From assembly GCF_001428045.1 (NCBI RefSeq), contig NZ_LMSD01000001.1, positions 620,001 to 684,000 of the forward strand: 64,000 nucleotides of DNA, in the 5' to 3' direction. The stretch comes from Paenibacillus sp. Soil750 (GTDB lineage: Bacteria > Bacillota > Bacilli > Paenibacillales > NBRC-103111). The notes under the pieces are model-generated. The model was not told the origin of the DNA and did no database searches. It worked only from the letters and a program-made list of their open reading frames with translations. A program made the translations under genes and the position numbers. Positions 33,520-43,044 of this stretch are shown piece by piece (positions within the stretch are counted from its first letter, which is position 1; each line of letters opens with the position of its first letter).

Positions 33520-34080
33520 ATGGCGGTTCTGGTAACGGGCGGCGCGCGCAGCGGCAAGAGCTCCTTTGCGGAGAAGCTGGCGATGCATCGCTGCGAGCGT
33601 GGGGTTTACATCGCGACCTCCCACATCTACGATGAGGAAATGAAGGAGCGGGTAGGTCTGCACCAGCAGACGAGGCTTCACTCGGGATTCCCTTGGGAAA
33701 CCCGGGAGGAGCCGTATGCGCTGCGAGACTGTCTCACGCAGCTTCAGGAGAGCGGCGAGGATGCCGTGGTGTTAGTGGACTGCCTGACACTCTGGCTGAC
33801 GAACTGGCTGCTCTATTACGAGCAGGAGAGCCATGCAGTTCAACTCGTATCCAATCAAATTGACGAGCTCGTGGATGTCGTGTCCTCCTACAGTGGACAA
33901 CTTATTTTAGTTACGAATGAAGTGGGCGACGGTATTGTGCCGGAATACCCGCTTGGCCGTCAATTCAGAGATTTGGCTGGACGGATGAATCAGCGTGTAG
34001 CTGAAGTCTGTCTGCAGGTTTTTCTGGTTACGGTCGGTATTCCGATCGAATTAAAAAGTAATGCCTATATTTTAGACTAA
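33520..34080 (+). CDS. cobU: Adenosylcobinamide kinase / guanylyltransferase
   Basis: A 186-residue bifunctional enzyme that phosphorylates adenosylcobinamide and adds GMP. P-loop GGARSGKSSFAE at the N-terminus; the guanylylated His is expected in the RVGLHQQTR region; VVLVDCLTLWLTN and TNEVGDGIVP are family blocks. GGAGG precedes the ATG. The first half of the gene is relatively GC-rich. Confidence 0.94.
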   Translation: MAVLVTGGARSGKSSFAEKLAMHRCERGVYIATSHIYDEEMKERVGLHQQTRLHSGFPWETREEPYALRDCLTQLQESGEDAVVLVDCLTLWLTNWLLYYEQESHAVQLVSNQIDELVDVVSSYSGQLILVTNEVGDGIVPEYPLGRQFRDLAGRMNQRVAEVCLQVFLVTVGIPIELKSNAYILD

Positions 34081-34112
34081 TCGAGAAGTAAGTACGGAAT
34101 GGTGAAGCCCTT

Positions 34113-35111
34113 ATGTGGATATATACATGGCAGGAAATCGTCTGGATGACGGCTGCTGCAATAGCATTAGACTGGCTGATTGGTGATCCGAAATGGCCCA
34201 CGCATCCCGTTATACTCATTGGACGCTGGATCCGCTGGGTAGAAGATAGACTGCATCCGAGAGAAGATATATCGAGTCCCATAGAAGGTAACCATCCAAA
34301 GTGGCTGCGCCTGAAGGGCTTCCTACTCATGCTGTCCACAATTACACTGAGTTTTATTGTGGTTCTTGTGCTGGTACATTTCGCAAATGATATTCATCCG
34401 TGGCTAGGGTACGCAGTATCAACCTGGCTCATCTCCACGACGGTGGCGATCAAAGGCTTAAAGGATGCTGCGTATCTGGTCTACAATCCGCTGCGTGAGG
34501 GCAATCTCGTGGATGCTCGCAAGTACACCGGCTACATCGTTGGCCGGGATACCGATGCGCTCCACGAGGAGGAGCTCACGCGAGCCGTCGTGGAGACGGT
34601 CGCGGAGAACATCGTGGACGCGGTCATCGCGCCCTTGTTCTATGCGCTCATCGGCGGTGCCCCGCTGGCGATGCTATACCGTGCATCGAATACGCTGGAT
34701 TCGATGGTCGGCTACCGAAATGACAGATACCGTCATTTCGGCACCGCGTCGGCCCGCTGGGACGACGCCCTGAACTGGATCCCGGCGCGGCTCACCGGGA
34801 TCCTGCTGATCCTCGTGGCCCTGGCGAAGCCGGGCCTCTCAGCTCCGCGCGCGGCGGCGGCGATTCGCCGCTTCGCGCATCTACACCCCAGCCCGAACAG
34901 CGGGATCCCGGAGTCGGCGGTAGCCGGGGCACTCGGGATCGAACTCGGCGGGCTGAACGTCTATGGCGGCGCGGCTAGTGAGCGCGCCCGCTTGGGCTGG
35001 CCGCTGCGTCCGCGAACGCAGCGGGATATCGTGAACGCCGTGAGCATGCTCTACGGCGTCAGTTTTGTAGTGATGGGAGGACTCCTGTGCGTCGTACTCA
35101 TGCTTTGGTAG
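34113..35111 (+). CDS. cbiB: Adenosylcobinamide-phosphate synthase CbiB
   Basis: A 332-residue membrane enzyme with about five hydrophobic segments that attaches aminopropanol (or its phosphate) to adenosylcobyric acid. The DWLIGDPKWPTHPV start and the SNTLDSMVGYRNDRY block are characteristic. The ribosome-binding site is poor. About 34500-35080 is markedly GC-rich compared with neighbouring genes. Its end overlaps cobS by 25 bases. Confidence 0.92.
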   Translation: MWIYTWQEIVWMTAAAIALDWLIGDPKWPTHPVILIGRWIRWVEDRLHPREDISSPIEGNHPKWLRLKGFLLMLSTITLSFIVVLVLVHFANDIHPWLGYAVSTWLISTTVAIKGLKDAAYLVYNPLREGNLVDARKYTGYIVGRDTDALHEEELTRAVVETVAENIVDAVIAPLFYALIGGAPLAMLYRASNTLDSMVGYRNDRYRHFGTASARWDDALNWIPARLTGILLILVALAKPGLSAPRAAAAIRRFAHLHPSPNSGIPESAVAGALGIELGGLNVYGGAASERARLGWPLRPRTQRDIVNAVSMLYGVSFVVMGGLLCVVLMLW

Positions 35112-35908
35112 ACTGGCTGCGAGCCTGTGTAGCCGCATTTCAATTCCTAACGCGTCTGCCGATTCCGGTGCAGATTGATTATACCGAGCGCGTATTTCAG
35201 CGCAGCTCTATGTTTTACCCGCTTGTTGGCTTCATAATCGGACTGCTTCTCCTGTTGGCGGGAACTGGGCTCTCCCACGTGCTGCCAACCATGCCAGCAT
35301 CCATCCTGCTCCTAACGTTATGGGTCATTCTCACAGGCGGACTGCATCTGGATGGCCTAATGGATACGGCAGATGGGATTCTCAGTCACCGTCCTCGCGA
35401 GCAAATGCTTGAGATTATGAAAGATAGCCGCGTGGGTGCAATGGGCGTTATTGTGTGCGTCCTGCATCTTTTACTAAAATTTTCCTTGCTCTATACCATA
35501 CTGGATGCCAACCAAGCAGGGGAACGAGGTAACATGCTTCTCTTACTGGCCATCGTGCCGATATGGAGTCGTTGGTTTATGGTGGCAGCCATTCGAATCT
35601 GGCCTTATGCAAGGCCGAATTCGGGGTTAGGCAGTCTGTTTCGTGGTGTTAACAGCAAGCATGTCACAGTATCTCTTTTAGTAGCCCTATTAACGACTAC
35701 GCTATGCATTTACAATAACTACACAATTTCGTTACCGAACTGGAGTATTGTTATAAGCTTTATGGCCATCACCACGTTAGTTGGAAGCGGAATTGCAGCT
35801 TATATCAGCAGCAAGCTTGGCGGACTTACAGGAGATACATATGGCGCTTTAAATGAGCTGCTGGAGAGCGTGCTGTTGTTAGCTGTCATTATCATCTTTG
35901 GTATGTAG
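35087..35908 (+). CDS. cobS: Adenosylcobinamide-GDP ribazoletransferase (cobalamin synthase)
   Basis: A 273-residue membrane enzyme that joins adenosylcobinamide-GDP and alpha-ribazole (phosphate) to finish the nucleotide loop. The FQFLTRLPIP start, GGLHLDGLMDTADG with the metal-binding Asp residues, and GGLTGDTYGALNE are diagnostic. Start is GTG with GGGAGG 6 bases upstream, inside the 3' end of cbiB, so the two are probably translationally coupled. Confidence 0.93.
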   Translation: MRRTHALVDWLRACVAAFQFLTRLPIPVQIDYTERVFQRSSMFYPLVGFIIGLLLLLAGTGLSHVLPTMPASILLLTLWVILTGGLHLDGLMDTADGILSHRPREQMLEIMKDSRVGAMGVIVCVLHLLLKFSLLYTILDANQAGERGNMLLLLAIVPIWSRWFMVAAIRIWPYARPNSGLGSLFRGVNSKHVTVSLLVALLTTTLCIYNNYTISLPNWSIVISFMAITTLVGSGIAAYISSKLGGLTGDTYGALNELLESVLLLAVIIIFGM

Positions 35909-35947
35909 GATAGGATCTGTCATCTTTTCGTGAAAGGAATGACCATT

Positions 35948-37054
35948 ATGTTAGAGCGTTATGGACATGGAGGTGATCTGTGGACAGCGGAAGAAGCTTT
36001 TAATCTGCCTAAGGAACAGTTTCTGGATTACAGCTCGAATATGAATCCTCTTGGGCCTCCTGAGGTGGTCAAGGAGATTCTAACAGCGAGCTGGCGCGAT
36101 ATCGTCAAATATCCAGATCCTGCGGTGCGTGAGCTTCGCCGAAAACTAGCTCAGAAATATGAGATTGATCCAGAGAGTATTTTAGTTGGAAATGGTGCCG
36201 CAGAGCTGATTGATTTGATCATCCGGGTAGTGAAGCCAAGCGTGACGGGGCTTGCTAGGCCATCTTTTAGCGAGTATGAGGAAGCGGTTCACAAAACGGG
36301 TGGCAGGCTAACGAATATCTCCTTACTTCCTGAGCATCAATTTGAACTACAATGGCAAGATGTCGAAGCAGCGCTGCCAATAGTTGACTTGTTTTTCCTC
36401 GGGCATCCCAATAATCCGACAGGTAAACTGATTCCTCGCAACGTGCTAAGCAATCTGCTTCAGAGTGGGCGTAAGCTTGTGCTCGACGAGGCTTTTATGG
36501 ATTTTGTTCCACAGGAGTCTGAACATTCGCTGCTGAAACTTGCCTCAACAAACCAAGACCTGATTGTGATCCGTTCAATGACGAAATTTTATTCAATCCC
36601 AGGCATTCGTTTAGGTTTTATGGTAGCTCACCCTGATCTTATCCAGCAATTGCGACAGCAGCAGGTACAATGGAGTGTGAATTATCTCGCTCAACAGATG
36701 GGGGTTGCAGTGCTGGGAGATGAAGCGTTCGAACAGTCCACAATGGAGTGGCTGAACGTCGAGAAGCCTTGGCTGATAGAGCAACTGCGTCATATCGGCT
36801 TGGAAGTAGTACCAAGTGATGTGAACTTCTTGTTGTTTTCATTTCCTGTGTCGAGTGGGATTAGTGTAAAACAGGCTCAAAAGTATATGGGGCGCCAAGG
36901 AATTCTAATTCGGGATGCTTCATTATTCGAAGGGTTGAATGAACGTTATTGTCGCGTAGCCATTCGTCTTCGCGAGGATAATGAGGGTTTACTACAAGCC
37001 TTACGCAGGATGATGAATGATTTAACAAGGAGTGGAGGTACAGGCCATGCGTGA
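35948..37054 (+). CDS. cobD: Threonine-phosphate decarboxylase CobD
   Basis: A 368-residue PLP enzyme of the HisC-like aminotransferase fold that converts threonine phosphate to aminopropanol phosphate, the linker used by CbiB. N-terminal YGHGGDL and DYSSNMNPLGPP are typical of CobD rather than HisC; GHPNNPTG binds PLP and the PLP Lys is in SMTKFYSIPGIRLG. The frame opens at GTG 35930; the ATG at 35948 is best spaced from AAAGGA. Overlaps cobQ by 8 bases. Confidence 0.87.
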   Translation: MLERYGHGGDLWTAEEAFNLPKEQFLDYSSNMNPLGPPEVVKEILTASWRDIVKYPDPAVRELRRKLAQKYEIDPESILVGNGAAELIDLIIRVVKPSVTGLARPSFSEYEEAVHKTGGRLTNISLLPEHQFELQWQDVEAALPIVDLFFLGHPNNPTGKLIPRNVLSNLLQSGRKLVLDEAFMDFVPQESEHSLLKLASTNQDLIVIRSMTKFYSIPGIRLGFMVAHPDLIQQLRQQQVQWSVNYLAQQMGVAVLGDEAFEQSTMEWLNVEKPWLIEQLRHIGLEVVPSDVNFLLFSFPVSSGISVKQAQKYMGRQGILIRDASLFEGLNERYCRVAIRLREDNEGLLQALRRMMNDLTRSGGTGHA

Positions 37055-38639
37055 ATCAAAGTCAGCAGTTCTCATGATTCAAGGCACAGCTTCCGATGTT
37101 GGCAAAAGTATTCTTACGGCGGCCTTATGCCGTATTTTTGTGCAGGACGGTTGGCAGACAGCGCCTTTTAAATCGCAAAATATGTCCCTCAACTCTTACA
37201 TCACATTCGATGGCAAAGAAATAGGCAGAGCGCAAGGTGTGCAAGCAGATGCTTGCCGAATTGTCGCTACGACAGATATGAACCCGATTCTGCTCAAACC
37301 TAAACAAGACATGGTCGCTCAAGTTGTTGTTCATGGGAAGCCTTATGCAGATTTGGATGCACGGGCGTATAGAGAGTCTTATTTGCCAAAAGCGGAAGCG
37401 ATCGTGAAAGATGCTTTAGAACGCTTGCGAAGCGAATATGACATTGTCGTTCTAGAAGGGGCAGGAAGTCCGGCGGAAGTCAATCTGAAAGATCGCGACA
37501 TCGTCAATATGAGGCTGGCTGGTTGGGCAGATTCACCGGTGCTGCTGGTTGCTGATATTGATCGTGGTGGGGTTTTTGCTTCCATTGTGGGTACGCTTGA
37601 AATCTTGACCCCAGAGGAACGAGACCGGGTGAAAGGCTTTATTATTAATAAATTTCGCGGGGATGTCAGCTTGCTGAAGCCTGGTTTGGATTGGCTGGAA
37701 GAGCGCACAGGGAAGCCAGTGCTTGGCGTTATTCCTTATTTGCACCAGCTTGGTATTGAGGACGAGGACTCAGCATCACTCGATTCCAAACGTACGCAAA
37801 GCAGAAGGTCTACGAACCATCAAGGAAAAAAATCAGATCAATTGGACGTTGCAGTCATTCGTTTGCCTCGTCTTTCGAACTTCACAGATTTTGATCCGCT
37901 GCAAGAAGAATCCGACATTCATTTCAGATATATTGATTCCTTAGCTGAATGGGGAGAGCCGGACGTCGTCTTACTTCCAGGAAGTAAGAATACGATGGAA
38001 GATTTGCACTATCTGAAGGAGTCGGGACTGGCTGCGCGATTAGTTTCTTTTGCTCATGAGGACAAAGGTTGGATTGTTGGTATTTGTGCAGGTTATCAAA
38101 TGCTAGGTGTCACACTCTCGGATCCTGGCAGGTACGAATCGGAGCATGCTAGGCTTGAAGGCTTAGGGCTGCTTCCGACAGAAACGGTGTTCACACCGGA
38201 TAAACGAACGGTAAGGGTACAAGGTGCCAGCACGCTTTTCGCATCGAACTTTGTGATCGACGGCTATGAAATTCACATGGGCAGGACGCAATATGTGCAT
38301 GAAAACGTACCTCCTTTTCAAATAGCTCCTCAATTAAGCACGGAATTAGAGGAACCTCATGAAACTTCCCTGCATCCTGACGGAGCCGTTTCGCTAGATG
38401 GCCGTGTGTGGGGAACCTATATCCATGGTATTTTGCACAATGATGATTTCCGTAGAGCTTGGTTGAACCAGATTCGATTACAAAAGGGTTTATCCCCAAT
38501 CTTACAAGGACTACGTTATAAGGAGCGCCGGGAAGCTGCATTTGATCGATTGGCTGACCATGTACGAGCTCACTTGGATATGAAGCGCGTTTATGAGATG
38601 ATGGATGTAACACATCCTACGAAACGGGAGGGGTTTTAA
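37047..38639 (+). CDS. cobQ: Adenosylcobyric acid synthase CobQ/CbiP
   Basis: A 530-residue glutamine-dependent amidase that amidates adenosylcobyrinate a,c-diamide four times. An N-terminal dethiobiotin-synthetase-like ATPase (GTASDVGKS, then LEGAGSPAEVNL) is followed by a class I glutamine amidotransferase domain with the nucleophile Cys in GICAGYQMLG and His in TYIHGILHN. A basic/polar stretch (about 248-268) between them is longer than I expect. GGAGG precedes the ATG; two bases separate it from the next gene. Confidence 0.94.
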   Translation: MRESKSAVLMIQGTASDVGKSILTAALCRIFVQDGWQTAPFKSQNMSLNSYITFDGKEIGRAQGVQADACRIVATTDMNPILLKPKQDMVAQVVVHGKPYADLDARAYRESYLPKAEAIVKDALERLRSEYDIVVLEGAGSPAEVNLKDRDIVNMRLAGWADSPVLLVADIDRGGVFASIVGTLEILTPEERDRVKGFIINKFRGDVSLLKPGLDWLEERTGKPVLGVIPYLHQLGIEDEDSASLDSKRTQSRRSTNHQGKKSDQLDVAVIRLPRLSNFTDFDPLQEESDIHFRYIDSLAEWGEPDVVLLPGSKNTMEDLHYLKESGLAARLVSFAHEDKGWIVGICAGYQMLGVTLSDPGRYESEHARLEGLGLLPTETVFTPDKRTVRVQGASTLFASNFVIDGYEIHMGRTQYVHENVPPFQIAPQLSTELEEPHETSLHPDGAVSLDGRVWGTYIHGILHNDDFRRAWLNQIRLQKGLSPILQGLRYKERREAAFDRLADHVRAHLDMKRVYEMMDVTHPTKREGF

Positions 38640-38640
38640 G

Positions 38641-39210
38641 ATGAAAATATATACGCGTACGGGAGATGCTGGCCAAACCGGTGTGATTGGTGGTCGTGTG
38701 GACAAAGATGATGATCGTGTCGAGGCCTATGGAACGACGGATGAGCTGAATAGCTTTCTAGGTCAAGCGATGAGTTTCATGGATCCGCAGAAATACCCGG
38801 ATTTATTGCCTGATTTGCTGCAAGTTCAGCATGAGCTGTTCGATTGCGGTTCAGATCTTGCACTGATGAAGCAGGATTTGCGTCCTTATAAAGTAACGGC
38901 AGATATGGTAGATGCGTTAGAAGCTTGGATTGATAAATATGATGCTGAGACGCCAGATATCACTCGTTTTATTTTGCCTGGAGGCGGGACCGTATCCTCT
39001 ACGTTACATGTATGTCGTACGGTTTGCCGTAGAGCTGAACGTCTTGTCGTTACACTAGCCCGTACACAGGAGATTAATCCCGAGGTGCGCCGCTATTTGA
39101 ACCGATTATCGGACTTTTTCTTCACGATTGCTCGCACAGCGAACTTCCGAGAGGGAATTGCTGATGTAGAATATATACGCAGTGCTGAGGTGTTTAAACG
39201 TAAATCATGA
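38641..39210 (+). CDS. pduO: PduO-type cob(I)alamin adenosyltransferase
   Basis: A 189-residue ATP:cobalamin adenosyltransferase of the trimeric PduO class. The ATP-binding YTRTGDAGQTG start, VEAYGTTDELNS, RRAERLV and the C-terminal YLNRLSDFFF are all conserved. It supplies the adenosyl upper ligand, completing the salvage route. GGAGGGG precedes the ATG and the stop overlaps the next start (ATGA). Confidence 0.93.
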   Translation: MKIYTRTGDAGQTGVIGGRVDKDDDRVEAYGTTDELNSFLGQAMSFMDPQKYPDLLPDLLQVQHELFDCGSDLALMKQDLRPYKVTADMVDALEAWIDKYDAETPDITRFILPGGGTVSSTLHVCRTVCRRAERLVVTLARTQEINPEVRRYLNRLSDFFFTIARTANFREGIADVEYIRSAEVFKRKS

Positions 39211-40148
39211 GCTACTATGAACCATTAGTATACGTTATTCCGCCAGAGGAAGAAGGCTTCATTCTCAAAACGGTGCTCCAAAAAAGATTGATGGTCTCAC
39301 GGAAATTGTTATCTCGAATCAAGCTTACAGAGCGTGGGATTACGGTTAATGGGGAAAGGCAATACATCAATATCAAAGTGAAGGCTGGCGATCGTGTAGA
39401 AATTCGGATGGAGGAAGAGCAATCGGAGGATATTCTGCCTCAGGAGCTTCCGCTGCACATTCTACATGAAGATGAGCATCTGCTCATCTTAGCTAAAGAT
39501 GCGGGCATCATTGTCCATCCGACACATGGTCATTATGTGAATACAATTGCGAATGGCGTTGTTTTCCACTGGCAGCAAGCAGGGATTACGTGCCGTTTCC
39601 GCCCGGTGCATCGATTGGATCAAGAAACTTCGGGTGTCCTAGCCATTGCGAAAACACCTTATGTGCACCAACAAATTTCTGAACAAATGATTCAGCATCT
39701 CGTGAAAAAAGAGTACCTCGCCTTCGTCTGGGGTACGGTTGCTGCGCCTACAGGAACGATCGATGAGCCCATTGATCGTGATGACGAGCAGCCGCATGTG
39801 CGTATTGTTAGGCCTGACGGATACCGTGCGGTAACCCACTATGAGGTCGTGAAACAATTCGAGAAAGCTGCTCTTGTCCGAATTTGGCTGGAAACGGGGC
39901 GTACGCATCAAATTCGTGTGCATATGCGCCATCTGGGCCATCCACTGTTGGGGGATAAGATGTACACATTGCCTCAGTACGGGGAGCTTGCAGCTGAACT
40001 AGAAGCTGGCGAACGCTTGATTCGTCAAGCACTTCATGCGTATAAACTGGGCTTCGTACACCCAGGTACAAGGGAATGGACCGAATTTAACGCGCCATTA
40101 CCTGCCGATTTATCTCAACTTGAGCAATGGTTAGATGAAAAAAGGTAA
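39207..40148 (+). CDS. RluA-family pseudouridine synthase
   Basis: A 313-residue RNA-modifying enzyme: an S4-like RNA-binding segment (about 20-75) and an RluA catalytic domain with the nucleophile Asp in RPVHRLDQETSG, followed by LETGRTHQIRVHM and GHPLLGDKMY. It overlaps the adenosyltransferase gene by four bases, so it is the last gene of the riboswitch transcript although its function (23S rRNA or tRNA modification) has no known link to cobalamin. Confidence 0.92.
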   Translation: MSYYEPLVYVIPPEEEGFILKTVLQKRLMVSRKLLSRIKLTERGITVNGERQYINIKVKAGDRVEIRMEEEQSEDILPQELPLHILHEDEHLLILAKDAGIIVHPTHGHYVNTIANGVVFHWQQAGITCRFRPVHRLDQETSGVLAIAKTPYVHQQISEQMIQHLVKKEYLAFVWGTVAAPTGTIDEPIDRDDEQPHVRIVRPDGYRAVTHYEVVKQFEKAALVRIWLETGRTHQIRVHMRHLGHPLLGDKMYTLPQYGELAAELEAGERLIRQALHAYKLGFVHPGTREWTEFNAPLPADLSQLEQWLDEKR

Positions 40149-40156
40149 TAAAACCG

Positions 40157-40185
40157 AAACCATGCCAATTTTTGGATGGTTTTTC
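40157..40185 (+). terminator. Terminator of the cobalamin operon
   Basis: AAACCATGCC pairs with GGATGGTTT across an AT loop, followed by a T run. Confidence 0.75.
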
Positions 40186-40275
40186 TTTGCAATTACTTGA
40201 CTTTCCTTCATAATTAGCCCAAAATTTTAAGTAGTTCTATTTGATCAACATACAGCATAAAGGAGTTATTACAAC

Positions 40276-40641
40276 GTGGGAGTTAAAGTGTATGGTTACG
40301 ATAAATGTGGGACGTGTAGGAGTACTGTAAAGTGGCTGAAAGCACATGAAATTGAGATTACAGAGCAGGTCCCTTTATTTGAAACGCCACCTTCAGCGAT
40401 AGAACTTGCAGAATTACTTAAGCTAAGTGGTTTTGAGATTAAGAAGTTTTTCAATACATCAGGTGATGTCTACAAAGAGATGAATTTGAAAGACAAACTG
40501 CCAGGTATGTCACAAGAACAAATGCTTGATTTGCTAGCCTCGAATGGGCGATTAATTAAGCGACCTATTGTAACGGATGGACATAAAGTGACCGTAGGCT
40601 TCAAAGAAGATGTGTTTGAGGATGTTTGGGCGAAAGGGTGA
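40276..40641 (+). CDS. ArsC/Spx-family thioredoxin-fold protein
   Basis: A 121-residue protein of the ArsC/Spx superfamily with the redox motif Cys-Gly-Thr-Cys at residues 11-14 and the family GRLIKRPIV segment near 95. It resembles YusI/YffB-type reductases; true arsenate reductase or Spx activity cannot be told apart by sequence alone. Start is GTG with AAGGAG upstream. The stop lies 8 bases before the GTG chosen for the M50 protease. Confidence 0.82.
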   Translation: MGVKVYGYDKCGTCRSTVKWLKAHEIEITEQVPLFETPPSAIELAELLKLSGFEIKKFFNTSGDVYKEMNLKDKLPGMSQEQMLDLLASNGRLIKRPIVTDGHKVTVGFKEDVFEDVWAKG

Positions 40642-40648
40642 TAAGGAC

Positions 40649-41749
40649 GTGGGAGACAACCAGAAACCAACACGCAAGAAGTCACCATTAGCCATTGGCG
40701 GATTTATCGCTGTCCTCTTATCACAAGGCAAGCTGCTGCTTGCCGCTTTGAAGTTTGGGAAAATTGGCGGCGCTGTCATCTCGATGTTTATCACGATCTG
40801 GGCTTACGCTTACCTGGCGCCATTGCCGTTTGCCATTGGTCTGGTACTTATGATCCTCATCCATGAGTTAGGTCATGTGCTTGCAGCGAAGATGAAGGGG
40901 TTACCCGTCTCGGCACCAGTCTTCATCCCATTCCTCGGTGCGTTGATCACGATGAAAAAGAATCCAACTGATGCAGCAACGGAAGCCTTTATAGGTATAG
41001 GAGGTCCTGTTCTGGGGACTCTTGGAGGCGTTGCCGCTTTTGGTGTAGGTGTTTATTTTGATTCAGCAGTGATCGTTTCCGTTGCCTACGCTGCTTTTTA
41101 TCTGAATCTGATCAACTTGCTGCCAATACATCCCTTGGACGGCGGACGAATCTCAACAGCCGTAACACGCTGGTTATGGTTGGTTGGCTTAGTTGGCGGG
41201 CTCATCCTTATTGTGTATCTCGATAGTTACTTTTCGAGTAAGATTATTTTCTTGATCATCTGGGCGATGTTTGCCTGGGATTTATACAAGAAATATGTGC
41301 GGTATCGCCATAAAGAAGAACGCGTAACTGTCGCTACACGATTCGAATTTCCGGCTAATCATTTGCTGCAACAAGGCTATATGATCCCAGGTGAAAGCCA
41401 TACACGTGACTTGGACTATATCACCTATTCGGAGCTGCAAGGACCAGGTGCGGGCCGACAAACTTTGATTATGTCATGGCATGCGATTGGATTCGAAGGG
41501 CACGCATATTTGCCTGTGCAGGCGATTGTTAAGCGAGTGCAACTAGTAAAAGCAGAACGCATGAATAAAGAGGATGGCTTGCATCTCGGCCTCCAGGTTC
41601 AAGTGGAATACTCACCACTAGGGATGCAAGAAAGCTATTATGACGTACCCGTTAAGACCCGCTGGAAGTTTGGGATCTCTTATTTGGTATTAATCTTGTT
41701 TTTGCTCTATATGATAAGACTCGTTCATCAGGTCGGCATCATTTCCTAA
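40649..41749 (+). CDS. Site-2-protease-family membrane metalloprotease (M50)
   Basis: A 366-residue membrane protein with the zinc site HELGH on a helix (near 72) and the third ligand Asp in NLLPIHPLDGGR, the hallmarks of intramembrane M50 proteases. Five or six hydrophobic helices are followed by a soluble domain and a final membrane segment. It probably cleaves a membrane-anchored regulator; target unknown. ATGs at 40610 and 40622 overlap the upstream gene; the GTG at 40649 follows AAAGGGTG by 8 bases and is preferred but not certain. Confidence 0.82.
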   Translation: MGDNQKPTRKKSPLAIGGFIAVLLSQGKLLLAALKFGKIGGAVISMFITIWAYAYLAPLPFAIGLVLMILIHELGHVLAAKMKGLPVSAPVFIPFLGALITMKKNPTDAATEAFIGIGGPVLGTLGGVAAFGVGVYFDSAVIVSVAYAAFYLNLINLLPIHPLDGGRISTAVTRWLWLVGLVGGLILIVYLDSYFSSKIIFLIIWAMFAWDLYKKYVRYRHKEERVTVATRFEFPANHLLQQGYMIPGESHTRDLDYITYSELQGPGAGRQTLIMSWHAIGFEGHAYLPVQAIVKRVQLVKAERMNKEDGLHLGLQVQVEYSPLGMQESYYDVPVKTRWKFGISYLVLILFLLYMIRLVHQVGIIS

Positions 41750-41780
41750 CATCACATTTCACATAATGAGGAAGCTATCT

Positions 41781-42956
41781 ATGACATTTAAAGGATCCAG
41801 ACGGCTGCAGCAGCTAGGCTCGGCTATTTTTTCGGAAGTTGCTGAATGGAAGAGAGAGGTTATGAACCAAGGGGTAGACGTCATAGATTTAGGTATAGGA
41901 AGTCCTGACCAGCCTCCCTCAGATCGCATTTTGGAAGCAATGGCAGAGGCAGTTCGTAATCCTACACATTACGGTTACCCAACATCCGAAGGGAGTTTGG
42001 CCTTTCGCGAAGCGGTAGCCAAATGGTATAAGTATCGATTCGGTGTGCAGCTAGATGCTGAAACTGAGATCTTAACCTTAATGGGCTCACAAGATGGGCT
42101 TGCTCACTTAGCGCTTTCTCTCTGTGATCCTGGGGATATGGCCATTGTCCCTGATCCAGGTTATCCCATATATTCGGCAAGCCTTGTCTTGGCAGGGGTT
42201 GAACCCTATTTACTACCGCTGCGTGCAGCAAATCATTTTTTACCGCAACTAGAGGACATCCCAGATGACGTGGCTGCTAAGGCGAAATTCATCTTGCTAA
42301 ACTACCCAAGCAATCCGTTGTCTGCTGTTGCAGATCATGCTTTCTTTGAGTATTTGATTTCGTATGCGAAGAAGCACGATTTGCTTATAGTACATGATCT
42401 TGCCTATTCCGAAATGGCTTTTGACGGCTATAAGCCCATGAGCATTTTGGAGATTGAAGGTGCTAAGGAGGTTGCTATTGAATTCCATTCTTTATCGAAA
42501 AGCTTCAATATGGCAGGTTGTCGCATCGCATTTCTAACCGGTCATGCAGATGCAGTTAAGGCACTGAAGACGCTGAAATCGAATATTGATTACGGGGTAT
42601 TTGGGGCTATACAAGCAGCAGGTATTGCAGCATTAGAAGAAGATATGGAAAGCGATCATTCTGTCTCAAGTATGTATGAGAAAAGACGAAATTCATTTAT
42701 TTCGGCATTAAATGATGCGGGTTGGATCATTCCACCACCAAAAGCAACAATGTTTATTTGGGCGGAAGTCCCTAAGGGGTGGACGTCTCGACAAATTTCC
42801 CGGGAAATGTTGTTTCAGACAGGTGTTGTTGTTATTCCTGGCGATGCATTTGGCGCTGAAGGAGAAGGATTTGTCCGTATTGCTTTAGTGCAAGAAGAAG
42901 CTCGATTACTTGAGGCAGCAAGGCGAATAGGAGATTGGCTTCGGACCTTAGAATGA
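41781..42956 (+). CDS. Class I/II aminotransferase (LL-DAP aminotransferase-like)
   Basis: A 391-residue fold-type-I PLP enzyme. IDLGIGSPDQPP, HYGYPTSEGSLAFREA and the PLP Lys in FHSLSKSFNMAGCRIAF resemble the LL-diaminopimelate aminotransferase and related aspartate aminotransferase group. An in-frame ATG at 41766 has no ribosome-binding site; GAGGAAG sits 8 bases before the ATG at 41781. Its role in lysine/cell-wall or alanine metabolism is not resolved. Confidence 0.8.
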   Translation: MTFKGSRRLQQLGSAIFSEVAEWKREVMNQGVDVIDLGIGSPDQPPSDRILEAMAEAVRNPTHYGYPTSEGSLAFREAVAKWYKYRFGVQLDAETEILTLMGSQDGLAHLALSLCDPGDMAIVPDPGYPIYSASLVLAGVEPYLLPLRAANHFLPQLEDIPDDVAAKAKFILLNYPSNPLSAVADHAFFEYLISYAKKHDLLIVHDLAYSEMAFDGYKPMSILEIEGAKEVAIEFHSLSKSFNMAGCRIAFLTGHADAVKALKTLKSNIDYGVFGAIQAAGIAALEEDMESDHSVSSMYEKRRNSFISALNDAGWIIPPPKATMFIWAEVPKGWTSRQISREMLFQTGVVVIPGDAFGAEGEGFVRIALVQEEARLLEAARRIGDWLRTLE

Positions 42957-43044
42957 AAGTTAGAGATTTTGGTAAAAATAGGAGAATGAGAGACATATTT
43001 AGGTATAAGATTGAGAAAATTTATACGTTGAAAGGGGTAAGTAT

